The position numbers were made by a program, and so were the translations under genes. 64,000 bases of DNA from Erythrobacter sp. (GTDB lineage: Bacteria; Pseudomonadota; Alphaproteobacteria; Sphingomonadales; Sphingomonadaceae), in NCBI GenBank assembly GCA_009993635.1, contig JAACTC010000007.1, positions 186,001-250,000 on the forward strand, written 5' to 3'. This document shows, in pieces, positions 1 through 15,191 of this stretch; the stretch's first letter is position 1, and each line of letters begins with the position of its first letter. The notes below the pieces were generated by a model. The model ran no database searches and had not been told where the DNA came from. It saw only the letters and a program-made list of their open reading frames with translations.

Positions 1-530
1 AGCATCGTGCCCGCCAGCAGCATGACGTATAACAGCGCCACCGCACGCGGGCGTTTGTCTTCCGGCGCAAGATCGGTCGCCAGCGCGAGCCCCGCCGTCT
101 GGGTCGTGTGCAACCCCGCCCCCGTTAGCAGAAAGGCGAGCGCGCTGGCCGCGACGCCCATGCTCGTGTGCGCGGGATCGGACAGCAGCAGCAGGGCAAA
201 GGGCATGATCGACAGGCCGCCGAACTGCAGCATCGTGCCCAGCCAGATATAGGGCACCCGCCGCCAGCCGAGCAGCGAGCGATGCTGATCCGACTTGTGG
301 CCGATCAGCGCGCGCAGGGGTGCCACCAGCAACGGGATGGCGATGATCGTCGCGACCAGCCCGGCGGGGATCGAAAGCTCAACGATCATCACCCGGTTCA
401 GCGTGCCGGTCAGCAGCACCGTGGCCATGCCTACGCTGACCTGGAACAGCGCCAGCCGCAGCAGGCGCGACAGCGGCAGGTCCGCACTCGCCGCATCGGC
501 AAAGGGCAGCCACGCCGTGGCCACCTGCAT
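1..530 (-). CDS. lhaA: LhaA/PucC-family light-harvesting assembly protein, 3' end beyond window
   Basis: This is the N-terminal 176 codons of a PucC/LhaA-type major-facilitator membrane protein that helps assemble the LH1 antenna. The reading frame starts at an ATG at 530, 29 bases after the bchM stop, and stays open to the window edge. The N-terminus carries the family pattern TGTLNRVMIVELSIPAGLVA, followed by a GHKSD loop, RRVPYIW and hydrophobic helices. It is the last visible gene of the bchFNBHLM transcript. In related clusters puhABC follow, but they would lie outside the window. It shares the LNRVM-VE signature with the second family member at 12682-14004, so the two are paralogues. 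No strong Shine-Dalgarno is visible; translation may be coupled to bchM. Confidence 0.9.
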   Translation of the reverse strand, partial: MQVATAWLPFADAASADLPLSRLLRLALFQVSVGMATVLLTGTLNRVMIVELSIPAGLVATIIAIPLLVAPLRALIGHKSDQHRSLLGWRRVPYIWLGTMLQFGGLSIMPFALLLLSDPAHTSMGVAASALAFLLTGAGLHTTQTAGLALATDLAPEDKRPRAVALLYVMLLAGTM

Positions 531-559
531 CCACCGGTGGGAAAGAGGCGGGCGTGGGT

Positions 560-1281
560 TCACCCGCAGCGCACCAGTTCAAGCGCGTGCGAGGTGTAGA
601 ACCCGCTCGAAATCCGCTTGCTGCGCGCGATGCACCAGCCGGGCAGATCGCCCGCGATGCGCGATATCAGGCGGGCTTCGGCAATCGGTACCAGGCTTGG
701 CGAGCGATCCGAACGCGGGAACAGCTTGCCCGTCTGGTACATCGCGAAAAGCAGCGGCGTGCGCGGCACGAAGGTGAACAGCATGGAATGCGAGGTCCGC
801 TCGCCCAGCTTCGCCAACGCCGCGATCAGGTCTGCCTCGCGATAATGGATCAGCGAATCCATCGCGACCACATGCGAAAAACTGCCGAATGCAGGGTCGA
901 GCATGTCGCCCGCGTGCCAGCGGATCTTGCCGTGACCGATGAACGAGGGTTCCCGCCTGCGCGCGACATCGACCAGCCCGCCAGCCACGTCGACCCCGGT
1001 CACTTCGGCGCCGCGGCAGGCGGCCTCGACGCTGAACGCGCCCGTGCCGCATCCGGCATCGAGCACGCGGGTGCGGCGCAGATCGTCCGGCAGCCAGCTC
1101 AGCAGCGTGTTGCGCATCGCCTCGCGCCCGGCGCGCACCGTGGCGCGCACGCCGCTGACCGGCGCGTCGGACGTCAGGTCGATCCACGCCTTCTGCGCGG
1201 TGCTGTCGAAATAGGTCGCCAGCCGGTCGCGGTTGAGGTCGTAGGGCGTCGCCCCACTGTGGTGGATTGCGCTGCTGGCCA

Positions 1282-1282
<1 letters not shown>
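560..1282 (-). CDS. bchM: Magnesium-protoporphyrin IX methyltransferase BchM
   Basis: The 240-residue protein methylates the ring C propionate of Mg-protoporphyrin IX using S-adenosylmethionine, the step after Mg chelation in bacteriochlorophyll synthesis. The SAM-binding glycine motif VLDAGCGTGAFS lies near residue 73, followed by DVAGGLV and the HAGDMLD region. The frame is open for about 185 codons further upstream, but the ATG at 1282 is chosen because its first base overlaps the bchL stop (TAATG), typical of coupled translation, and gives the usual family length. It is followed by lhaA. Confidence 0.94.
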
Positions 1283-5720
<4,438 letters not shown>

Positions 5721-5731
<11 letters not shown>

Positions 5732-7349
5732 AATGCGCCTTCGCGTCGTACAGCGTTTCAAGGTCGATCGCCGCGCGGCCCTGTTCGGCGGCGAAGCTCT
5801 CGGTGTTCCGCTTCGCCTTGCCGCGCACGAAGAAGGGGATCTTCTTCAGCTCGGCCTCGGCCTCCGCGGTCCATGCCGAAATTTCTGCGTCGCCCCGGAT
5901 GTATTCCGAGGCCCGGTCCTCCTCCCGAGTGGTGGCTGCAGCTTGAAGACCGGATGCCGGGACGTCGGTCACCAGAAGTGAACCGTGATCGGCACGACGA
6001 GAAGGCGAATGGGCGGCGAGGTGGCTTGCCCCCGCATCGTCCGAAAACTCGAAATCCTCGCGGAACATGGTCAGCAGGTGCTCTTCGAGCCCCATGACCA
6101 GCGGGTGGACCCAGGTATCGAACAGCACGTTCGCGCCCTCGAACCCCATTTGCGGGCTGTGGCGGGCGGGGAAATCCTGCACGTGCACCGGGGCGGAGAT
6201 CACCGCGCAGGGGACGCCCTGCCGCTTGGCAATGTGGCGCTCCATCTGCGTGCCCAGCACCAGCTCGGGCGAGGCGGCGGCGATCGCGTCCTCCACCTCG
6301 AGATGATCGTCGGTAATCAGCGGTTCGACGCCATAGAGCTTGGCAGCGTCGCGCACTTCGCGGGCGAATTCGCGGTTGTAGCAGCCGAGGCCGACCACCT
6401 CGAAGCCCAGTTCTTCGTGCGCGACCCGCGCGGCAGCGACCGCGTGCGTCGCATCGCCGAACACGAACACGCGCTTGCCCGTCAGATACGTCGAGTCGAC
6501 CGAGCGGCTCCACCACGGCACGCGCGACTCGCCGTCGGCCAGCGCAGGCTCGGGATCGACGCCTGCCAGCGCGGCGACCTCGGCAATGAAGTCGCGGGTT
6601 GCGCCGACGCCGATGGGCACGGTTGTGGTGCGCGGCTGCTTGAATTCGCGCTCCAGCCAGCGGGCGGCGCTGTCGCCGATTTCGGGATAGAGCACGATAT
6701 TGAAGTCCGCCGCACCGATCCGCGCGATCTCGGCAGGCGAGGCACCAAGCGGCGCGACGCAGTTCACGTCGATACCCAGCGAGTCGAGAATGCCGCGCAC
6801 TTCGCGCACATCGTCACGATGGCGGAAGCCCAATGCTGCGGGACCGAGAATATTGACCAGCGGCACGCGGCCACCACCTTCTTCGGCACGCGGCGCAGGG
6901 CGCACATCGCGATCCGCCAAATGGCGCACGATCTGGTAGAAGGTCTCGCCCGCGCCCCAGTTTTCCTTGCGCGAATAGCTGGGCAGCTCCAGCGGGACGA
7001 CCGGGCACGGCAGGCGCATCGCCTCGGCCATCCCGGCGGGATCGTCCTGGATCAGCTCGGCGGTGCAGGACGAGCCCACCAGCATCACCTGCGGATCGAA
7101 CCGCGTATAGGCATCGCGCGCGGCGCGCTGGAACAGGTCGGCGGTATCCTTGCCCAGATCGCGCGCCTGGAAGGTGGTGTAGGTCACCGGAGGGCGGCAC
7201 CCACGCCGCTCGATCATCGTGAACAGCAGGTCGGCATAGGTGTCGCCCTGCGGTGCATGGAGCAGGTAATGGACGCCGCGCATAGCTGTCGCGACCCGCA
7301 TCGCGCCAACATGAGGAGGTCCCTCGTAGGTCCAGACCGACAGCTGCAC
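5721..7349 (-). CDS. bchB: Light-independent protochlorophyllide reductase subunit BchB
   Basis: BchB pairs with BchN to form the catalytic component that reduces ring D of protochlorophyllide. The chosen start is a GTG at 7349, two bases after the bchN stop. With this start the residue at position 36 is aspartate (APQGDT), the residue known to ligate the 4Fe-4S cluster in place of cysteine in BchB, which supports the choice. The 542-residue length is somewhat longer than the common 510-540. A low-complexity stretch near residues 420-460 ([13 protein letters not shown]) explains the extra length. The gene overlaps bchH by 11 bases. Confidence 0.95.
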
Positions 7350-7351
7350 CG

Positions 7352-9192
<1,841 letters not shown>

Positions 9193-9224
9193 AGAACTTC
9201 CGACGACCTCCTCTCTTGCAGGCG

Positions 9225-9266
9225 AGCCTAGGCCTGCCGGGACCAGAGTGTCAATCTTTCGTGACG
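9225..9266 (-). promoter_or_regulatory. Probable bchF promoter with PpsR/CrtJ-type operator
   Basis: An imperfect PpsR palindrome, TGTCAATCTTTCGTGACG, occupies 9249-9266 (consensus TGT-N12-ACA; the last base is G instead of A). Read leftward its first half gives a perfect -35 hexamer TTGACA (9254-9249), and TAGGCT (9230-9225) follows after 18 bases as a possible -10. The ATG of bchF lies 57 bases downstream of the operator. The operator sits in the 216-base space between bchF and the divergent ppaA and could serve either gene. Confidence 0.6.
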
Positions 9267-9408
9267 ACAAGTAAAGTGGACACGATGTCGTTTGCCATGA
9301 TGTGATTATAGGCGTAGGCTTCGCTCAGCTCGGGCGGAGTCGCACCACCACAATGGCATTCCCGGGCCGACGCAATTTGCGCCGCTACCAGACTGGGAGA
9401 GTCTGCAA

Positions 9409-10278
9409 ATGGCATCGGTTTTCGGGGTCGGGTCTTCCACCCTTCGCAACATCATCGCGCATCCGCTTGGGGGCAGGCGGCGATCACCCGGCACGAGAGC
9501 AGGTCACTTAAGCGACATCATCGAACACCAGATGATCCCGCGGCTGATGCTGGCCCATGCACGCGAACCGAACGTGGCCGAGGACGGGGACCCACCATCG
9601 ATCGGCGAGGATTTGGCCGAAAGCTTTGCGGTGCATCTGCTGCAATGGGATGCCGATCGGGCGCTGGCCGAAGTGGAAGACCTGCTGTCGCGCGGGCACG
9701 ACATCCAGTCCCTTTTTCTGGAGCTCCTCGCCCCCGCCGCGCGCAAGCTCGGCACGATGTGGGAAGAGGACGAATGCGAATTCATCGATGTGACGATGGG
9801 CCTTTGGCGGTTGCAGGAGGTCATGCGTGAAATCGCGGCGCGTGTCCCGCCCGTCATCCGGTCTCTGCGTGCTCCGGCCCGCGCACTGTTTTCCCCCATG
9901 CCGGGCGATCAGCACGGTTTCGGTGCGCTGATGATCGACGAGGTTTTCGCACGCGCCGGATGGGAAAGCGAAGTGCTGATCGATCCGCAGCAGCGCGAAT
10001 TGCTGGCGGTAACCTCGCAGAAATCGTTCGATCTGCTGGGATTGACCATAACCAACGATTCACCTACCAGCGCGATCCAATCCCTGATCCGGGCCATTCG
10101 TACCGTTTCCGCCAATCCGGCCCTGCGCATCATGATCGGCGGTCGGCTGATCAATGCAAATCCCGGCATGGCAGAAGAGGTCGGTGCCGACGGGACTGCG
10201 ACAGATGCGTTTGCCGCGCTCGAATGTGCGGAACGCATGGTCGCCGAGACGGGGCTTCACCTGAAAATTGCGACCTGA
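9409..10278 (+). CDS. ppaA: PpaA/AerR photosynthesis regulator with cobalamin-binding-type domain
   Basis: This 289-residue protein belongs to the PpaA/AerR family, which binds tetrapyrroles or hydroxocobalamin and modulates PpsR/CrtJ. The N-terminal half (about 40-150) resembles the helical cap of B12-binding proteins, with WEEDECEFIDVTMG. The C-terminal half has the cobalamin signature D-x-H-x-x-G (GDQHGFG) with His169, and further glycines in MIGGRLINANPG. GGGAGA lies eight bases before the ATG. ppsR follows 14 bases downstream, so the two regulators are co-transcribed. Confidence 0.9.
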   Translation: MASVFGVGSSTLRNIIAHPLGGRRRSPGTRAGHLSDIIEHQMIPRLMLAHAREPNVAEDGDPPSIGEDLAESFAVHLLQWDADRALAEVEDLLSRGHDIQSLFLELLAPAARKLGTMWEEDECEFIDVTMGLWRLQEVMREIAARVPPVIRSLRAPARALFSPMPGDQHGFGALMIDEVFARAGWESEVLIDPQQRELLAVTSQKSFDLLGLTITNDSPTSAIQSLIRAIRTVSANPALRIMIGGRLINANPGMAEEVGADGTATDAFAALECAERMVAETGLHLKIAT

Positions 10279-10292
10279 AGGTTTGACACCTG

Positions 10293-11711
10293 ATGCTTAC
10301 CCGGAAGCACGGCACCGACGAGAAGCGAGCCTTCGGCCAATCCGCCGAACTGTTCGGCTCGCTTGACGCCGATGCGGCGCAGCGCCTGGCGATGGCGGCG
10401 GGCGATGTGGCGCTGGTTCTAGACGATACCGGCGACATCCTCGACCTGGCAATCAACGGGCGCGACTTCCCCGATTTCGGCGACTGGGTGGGGACCAACT
10501 GGCTCGAAACGGTGACCGTCGAAAGCCGACCCAAGATCATGGAAATGCTCGCCGCCGCCCGCAAGGGAGAGGCGCATCGCTGGCGTCAGGTCAATCACCC
10601 GGCGGGCGATGGCGACATTCCCGTGCGCTACTCCATCGTCAGCCTCGGCGAGGGCAGGCACATCGCGCTTGGCCGCGACCTGCGCGATGTCGCGCGCACC
10701 CAGCAGCGGCTGCTACAGGTGCAACAGGCGCTGGAGCGCGATTACATGCGCATGCGCCAGCTCGAGGCGCGGTACCGGATGCTGTTCGAACGATCGCACG
10801 AAGCGGTGCTGATCGTGGAGGCGGACACGCACCGTATCCGCGAAGCGAATGCGGCGGCCTATCGCCTTGCCGGGGTCCGTGCCGACAGCCTGCCGGGCAA
10901 GAAGCTGGGCGGGCTGTTCGACAACGCATCGCGCGATCGCCTGACGACGCAGCTGGCTGCCGCGCTCGGTTCGGATGCGGCGGCGCCGATCTCCGTAAGG
11001 CTGGCGAAGGGCAATCGCGACGCAGTGGTCACCGCCACCGGTTTTAGCCAGAGCCGTCGCCAATATTTGTTGCTGATGGTGACGCCGGCCGACGAGGATG
11101 GGCACCGGCCCGACCGCCCGCTCTCGGACATCGTCGATACCATGCCCGACGCCTTCGTGATCGCCGATGCGCAGATGCGGATCCTCCGCGCGAACACGGC
11201 CTTCGTCGAACTGGTCGACGCCGCGAGCGCAGAACAGCTGGCTGGCCGGTCCCTCGCCAGGCTGCTGGGCCGACCGGGAATCGATCTGGACCTGATCGCC
11301 GGACAGATGGAAAAGGACGGCGTCGCCCGCAATGTCGCCAGCGTCCTTCGCAATGTCAGCGGCACATCGGAAGAACCGGTCGAGATATCCGCCGTCGCGA
11401 CGGGCGATGACGATCGCTATTTCGGTTTCGTCATCCGCCCGATCGGGCGTCGCCTGCGCGAAGTCGCCAGCGGTGGGGAAGAGCTGCCGCGCTCGGTCGA
11501 GGAGTTGACCGATCTGGTCGGGCGCATGCCGCTGAAGGATATCGTGCGCGAAAGCACCGATCTGATCGAACGCCTCTGCATCGAGTCCGCGCTGCTCTAC
11601 ACTTCGGACAACCGCGCCTCGGCCGCAGAAATTCTCGGCCTCAGCCGCCAGAGCCTGTATTCCAAGCTCAACCGCTATGGCCTGGGCAAGCAGGGCGAAG
11701 ACAGCAGATAA
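10293..11711 (+). CDS. ppsR: PpsR/CrtJ transcriptional repressor of photosynthesis genes
   Basis: The 472-residue protein has the PpsR/CrtJ layout: an N-terminal PAS-like region, a glutamine-rich helical linker (RTQQRLLQVQQALERDY, about 135-155), two further PAS domains (about 160-265 and 280-390), and a Fis-type helix-turn-helix at the C-terminus (AAEILGLSRQSLYSKLNRYG). In relatives it binds TGT-N12-ACA operators and represses bch, crt and puc genes under oxygen. Only one cysteine is present, Cys429, just before the HTH; the second cysteine of the disulfide described for R. capsulatus CrtJ is missing. Its likely targets are the operators listed in this window. Confidence 0.93.
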   Translation: MLTRKHGTDEKRAFGQSAELFGSLDADAAQRLAMAAGDVALVLDDTGDILDLAINGRDFPDFGDWVGTNWLETVTVESRPKIMEMLAAARKGEAHRWRQVNHPAGDGDIPVRYSIVSLGEGRHIALGRDLRDVARTQQRLLQVQQALERDYMRMRQLEARYRMLFERSHEAVLIVEADTHRIREANAAAYRLAGVRADSLPGKKLGGLFDNASRDRLTTQLAAALGSDAAAPISVRLAKGNRDAVVTATGFSQSRRQYLLLMVTPADEDGHRPDRPLSDIVDTMPDAFVIADAQMRILRANTAFVELVDAASAEQLAGRSLARLLGRPGIDLDLIAGQMEKDGVARNVASVLRNVSGTSEEPVEISAVATGDDDRYFGFVIRPIGRRLREVASGGEELPRSVEELTDLVGRMPLKDIVRESTDLIERLCIESALLYTSDNRASAAEILGLSRQSLYSKLNRYGLGKQGEDSR

Positions 11712-11731
11712 CGCCTGCCTGACACAATCAC

Positions 11732-11772
11732 TGTCAAAATGGTTTGACGGGTGCCGCCGTCAGGCATACCGT
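11732..11772 (+). promoter_or_regulatory. Probable bchG promoter with PpsR/CrtJ-type operator
   Basis: TGTCAAAATGGTTTGACG at 11732-11749 is a near-perfect dyad (TGTCAAA and TTTGACG arms) and matches TGT-N12-ACA except for the last base. Its right arm supplies a -35-like TTGACG (11744-11749). After 17 bases TACCGT (11767-11772) could be a -10, seven bases before the bchG ATG. A second small palindrome, TGACA-N7-TGTCA, lies at 11720-11736. Confidence 0.55.
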
Positions 11773-11779
11773 CTCGGCC

Positions 11780-12682
11780 ATGGATCGTTCGACGCTCTTT
11801 CCTCGAACGTCGCCGCCGCCCGCGGCCCGCGACATCCTCGCGCTGCTCAAGCCGATCACCTGGTTCCCGCCCATGTGGGCGTTTGCGGTCGGCGTCGTTT
11901 CGTCGGGCGCGGCAATTGACGGACGCTGGCTGCTCGTTGCGTGCGGCGTGCTGCTCGCCGGTCCGCTGGTGTGCGGCACCAGCCAAGCGGTCAACGACTG
12001 GTTCGACCGCCACGTAGACTCCATCAACGAACCCGATCGCCCGATCCCCTCTGGCCGGGTGGCAGGCCGCTGGGGCCTGTTCATCGCACTTGCCGGAACG
12101 CTGCTTTCGCTGCTGCTGGCGTTGGCGCTGGGGCCGCTGGTGCTGGGCGCGGCGACCATCGGACTGGCGCTGGCATGGGCTTACAGCGCCCCGCCCTTTC
12201 GCCTGAAGTCCAGCGGCTGGTGGGGCCCGGCGGTCGTCGGCCTGACCTACGAGGGGTTGAGCTGGTTTACCGGTGCCACGGTGATGCTGGGCGCGATGCC
12301 TTCTTGGCAGGTGCTCGCCATTCTGCTGCTCTATTCGCTGGGCGCGCACGGCATCATGACGCTCAACGATTTCAAGGCCGTGGAAGGTGACCGCGCAACC
12401 GGGCTGCGTTCGCTTCCGGTGACGCTGGGCGTGCGCAATGCGAGCCTGCTCGCCTGTTCGACGATGGCGGCCACACAGGCCATCGTCATCGCGCTGCTGA
12501 TAGGTTGGGGGATGGTTCTGTCGGCGGGAATCGTCGCCGCGCTGCTGGTCGGTCAGTTGATCCTGATGCCGCGCCTTGTTCGCGATCCCGCAAGGAATGC
12601 GCCTTGGTACGGGGCCACCGGCGTCACGCTCTACGTACTGGGAATGCTGGCGGCGGCACTCGGCCTCGGGGGCTATTTCTGA
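11780..12682 (+). CDS. bchG: Bacteriochlorophyll synthase BchG (bacteriochlorophyllide a geranylgeranyltransferase)
   Basis: BchG is the UbiA-type membrane prenyltransferase that esterifies bacteriochlorophyllide a with geranylgeranyl diphosphate. The 300-residue protein has the two aspartate-rich prenyl-binding motifs NDWFDRHVDSINEPDRPIPS near residue 75 and NDFKAVEGDRATG near 200, separated by several membrane helices. The ATG at 11780 is chosen over an upstream TTG at 11744 that lies inside the operator. There is no visible Shine-Dalgarno. Its stop overlaps the next start (TGATG). Confidence 0.95.
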   Translation: MDRSTLFPRTSPPPAARDILALLKPITWFPPMWAFAVGVVSSGAAIDGRWLLVACGVLLAGPLVCGTSQAVNDWFDRHVDSINEPDRPIPSGRVAGRWGLFIALAGTLLSLLLALALGPLVLGAATIGLALAWAYSAPPFRLKSSGWWGPAVVGLTYEGLSWFTGATVMLGAMPSWQVLAILLLYSLGAHGIMTLNDFKAVEGDRATGLRSLPVTLGVRNASLLACSTMAATQAIVIALLIGWGMVLSAGIVAALLVGQLILMPRLVRDPARNAPWYGATGVTLYVLGMLAAALGLGGYF

Positions 12683-14004
12683 TGCCGGCGGACAATCCTG
12701 CCGGCCTTGGCTGGGTGGCGATCATCCGGCTCGGCCTCGTCCAGGCCGCCATCGGGGCGATCGTGATGCTGGCCACGTCGCTCCTCAACCGGGTGATGGT
12801 GGTCGAATACACGCTTGCAGCGGCGATCCCTGCCGGATTGGTCGCGTGGCATTACGCCGTGCAGCTGTCGCGCCCCTTATGGGGTCATGGATCGGACCGG
12901 GGCCATCGCCGCACGCCGTGGATCGTGGGCGGGATGGCGCTGCTCGCGGGTGGCGCGCTGCTCGCCGTGCGCGCGACCACGCTGTTGCCCGATAGCGGCT
13001 GGCTGGGCGGCGCGCTCGCCATCCTCGCCTTTACCGCCATTGGTGCGGGCGTCGGCGCGGCGGGCACCTCCATGCTGGCGCTGCTCGCCTCGGGCGTCGC
13101 GCCGCAGCGGCGGGCCGCCGCAGCTGCCGTCACCTGGACGATGATGATCGCAGGCATCGTGGTCGCGGCGGGCACGGCGGGCGCGCTGCTCGATCCCTTC
13201 AGCGAGGCGCGGTTGACCAGCGTTGCCAATGGCGTGGCGCTCTCGGCCTTTGCCCTCGCCTGCCTCGCGATCTGGCGTCTGGAGCCGGCGATTGCGCAGG
13301 ATTTCTCTCTGCAGGAGCGCGGCGAGGTGCCCGGATTCGGCGCGGCGCTGCGCGAGATCATGCAAGAAACCGCGGCGCGCCGGTTCACCGTGCTGATCTT
13401 CGTCTCGATGCTCGCCTATTCGATGCAGGATCTGATCCTCGAACCCTTTGCCGGGCTGGTGTTCGGGATGACCCCGGGCGAATCGACCAGCCTTTCGGGC
13501 ACGCAGCATGGCGGGGTGCTGCTGGGCATGATCCTCGCCGGGGTGGGTGGCAGCGCCTTTGCCGGGCGGCTGCCGGTCGATCTGCGGGTCTGGATCGTCG
13601 CGGGCTGCGCCGGTTCGGGCATCGCGCTCGCCGGGCTGGCGGTGGCGGCGCTCGCCGGGCCGGGCTGGCCGCTGACGGCGAATGTATTCGTCCTCGGCTT
13701 CTGCAACGGCGTGTTCGCGGTCTCCGCGATCGGTGCAATGATGGGGCTGGCAGGCGCAGGCGAGAAAACCCGCGAGGGCGTACGCATGGGGGTGTGGGGC
13801 GCGGCACAAGCCATCGCCTTCGGCCTTGGCGGCCTGAGCGGCGCGATTGGCGTGGACATCGCCCGCCGCATTGCCGCGCAGGACGGTGCGGCCTTCCAGC
13901 TGATCTTCGCCATCGAGGCGTGTCTGTTCATCCTCGCCGCAGGGCTCGCCCTGCAGGCAACGCGCCGGGAATCGGCAAACCGCATGGGAGTTGCAAGCGC
14001 ATGA
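12682..14004 (+). CDS. PucC-family membrane transporter-like protein between bchG and bchP
   Basis: The 440-residue protein is a twelve-helix PucC/BCD-family major-facilitator protein. It corresponds to the gene found between bchG and bchP in many purple bacteria (orf428 in Rhodobacter capsulatus) and may deliver pigment or help antenna assembly; its exact role is not settled. The N-terminus has SLLNRVMVVEYTL and the RPLWGHGSDRGHRRTPWI loop, homologous to the lhaA fragment at the left edge. It overlaps bchG by one base and bchP by four, so the order bchG, this gene, bchP, tspO is one translationally coupled operon. Confidence 0.9.
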   Translation: MPADNPAGLGWVAIIRLGLVQAAIGAIVMLATSLLNRVMVVEYTLAAAIPAGLVAWHYAVQLSRPLWGHGSDRGHRRTPWIVGGMALLAGGALLAVRATTLLPDSGWLGGALAILAFTAIGAGVGAAGTSMLALLASGVAPQRRAAAAAVTWTMMIAGIVVAAGTAGALLDPFSEARLTSVANGVALSAFALACLAIWRLEPAIAQDFSLQERGEVPGFGAALREIMQETAARRFTVLIFVSMLAYSMQDLILEPFAGLVFGMTPGESTSLSGTQHGGVLLGMILAGVGGSAFAGRLPVDLRVWIVAGCAGSGIALAGLAVAALAGPGWPLTANVFVLGFCNGVFAVSAIGAMMGLAGAGEKTREGVRMGVWGAAQAIAFGLGGLSGAIGVDIARRIAAQDGAAFQLIFAIEACLFILAAGLALQATRRESANRMGVASA

Positions 14005-15191
14005 CCGAAACGATCTATGATGCCGTGGTGGTCGGTGGCGGCCCATCGGGTGCGACCATCGCGAAGGATCTGGCCGACAGCGGCCGGCGGGTGCTGCTGC
14101 TCGACCGGGCAGGCCGCATCAAGCCGTGCGGAGGCGCGGTCCCTCCCCGCCTGCTGAAGGATTTCGAAATCCCGCAGAGCCTGCTGGTGGCGCGCGCGCG
14201 CTCTGCCCGCATGATCGCCCCGTCGGATCGCAAGGTCGATATGCCCGTGGGCGAAATCGGCTACGTCGGCATGGTCGACCGCGACGTGTTCGACGAATGG
14301 CTGCGCAAGCGTGCCGTTGCGGCAGGGGCGGAACGGCGCACCGGCACATTCGAACGGATCGAGCGCGACGAAGGCGGCACCACGGTCTGCTATCGCGAGG
14401 AACGCGCCGGCGATGTGCTTCGCGTGCGCACGCGGCTGGTAATCGGCGCGGACGGCGCGCGCTCTGCCGTGGCTGCGCAGAATATCGCGGGGGCGGAGCG
14501 CATGAAATGCGTTTTCGCCTATCACGAGATCATCAAGTCGCCGCAAGCCAGCTCGGACGCGTTCGACGGATCGCGCTGCGACGTCTTCTACCAGGGCCAC
14601 CTCTCGCCCGATTTCTACGCCTGGGTCTTCCCCCACGGCGAGACCGCAAGCATCGGCGTCGGCAGCGCGAACAAGGGCTTTTCCCTGCGCGGTGCGGTCG
14701 CCCGGATGCGCGGCGATCTGAACCTTGAGGACTGCGAAACGATCCGCCGCGAAGGCGCACCGATTCCCCTGAAGCCGCTCAAGCGGTGGGACAACGGAAC
14801 CGACGTGATCGTGGCGGGCGATGCCGCCGGCGTGGTCGCCCCTGCCAGTGGCGAGGGGATCTATTACGCGATGATGGGCGGTCGCTGCGTGGCCGAGGCC
14901 GCCGAACGGTTCCTCGCCACCGGGCAGCCCGCCGCATTGCGCGGCGCGCGCAGGGCCTTCATGCGCGAACATGGCAAGGTGTTCTGGATCCTCGGCATGA
15001 TGCAGCACTTCTGGTATTCGAGCGACAAGCGGCGTGAACGCTTCGTCACCATGTGCGCCGATCGCGATGTGCAGCAGCTGACCTGGGAAGCCTACATGAA
15101 CAAGCGGCTGGTGCGCGCCAAGCCCGTCGCGCACATGCGGATTTTCGTGAAGGATTGCGCGCATCTGCTGGGCCTGAAAGCAGCCGCCTGA
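14001..15191 (+). CDS. bchP: Geranylgeranyl diphosphate / geranylgeranyl-bacteriochlorophyll reductase BchP
   Basis: BchP reduces the geranylgeranyl tail of bacteriochlorophyll to phytyl. The 396-residue flavoprotein begins with the FAD dinucleotide motif VVVGGGPSGATIAKDLA. It continues with KPCGGAVPP near residue 39, a feature of this reductase family, and the second FAD-contact motif VAGDAAGVVAPASGEGI near 270. The start overlaps the preceding stop (ATGA), and the stop overlaps the tspO ATG (TGATG). Confidence 0.95.
   Translation: MTETIYDAVVVGGGPSGATIAKDLADSGRRVLLLDRAGRIKPCGGAVPPRLLKDFEIPQSLLVARARSARMIAPSDRKVDMPVGEIGYVGMVDRDVFDEWLRKRAVAAGAERRTGTFERIERDEGGTTVCYREERAGDVLRVRTRLVIGADGARSAVAAQNIAGAERMKCVFAYHEIIKSPQASSDAFDGSRCDVFYQGHLSPDFYAWVFPHGETASIGVGSANKGFSLRGAVARMRGDLNLEDCETIRREGAPIPLKPLKRWDNGTDVIVAGDAAGVVAPASGEGIYYAMMGGRCVAEAAERFLATGQPAALRGARRAFMREHGKVFWILGMMQHFWYSSDKRRERFVTMCADRDVQQLTWEAYMNKRLVRAKPVAHMRIFVKDCAHLLGLKAAA

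Noticed and set aside
9193..9270. Longer bchF starting at TTG 9270
   Set aside because: It would place the start inside the PpsR-like operator and -35 element; ATG at 9192 gives normal family length.
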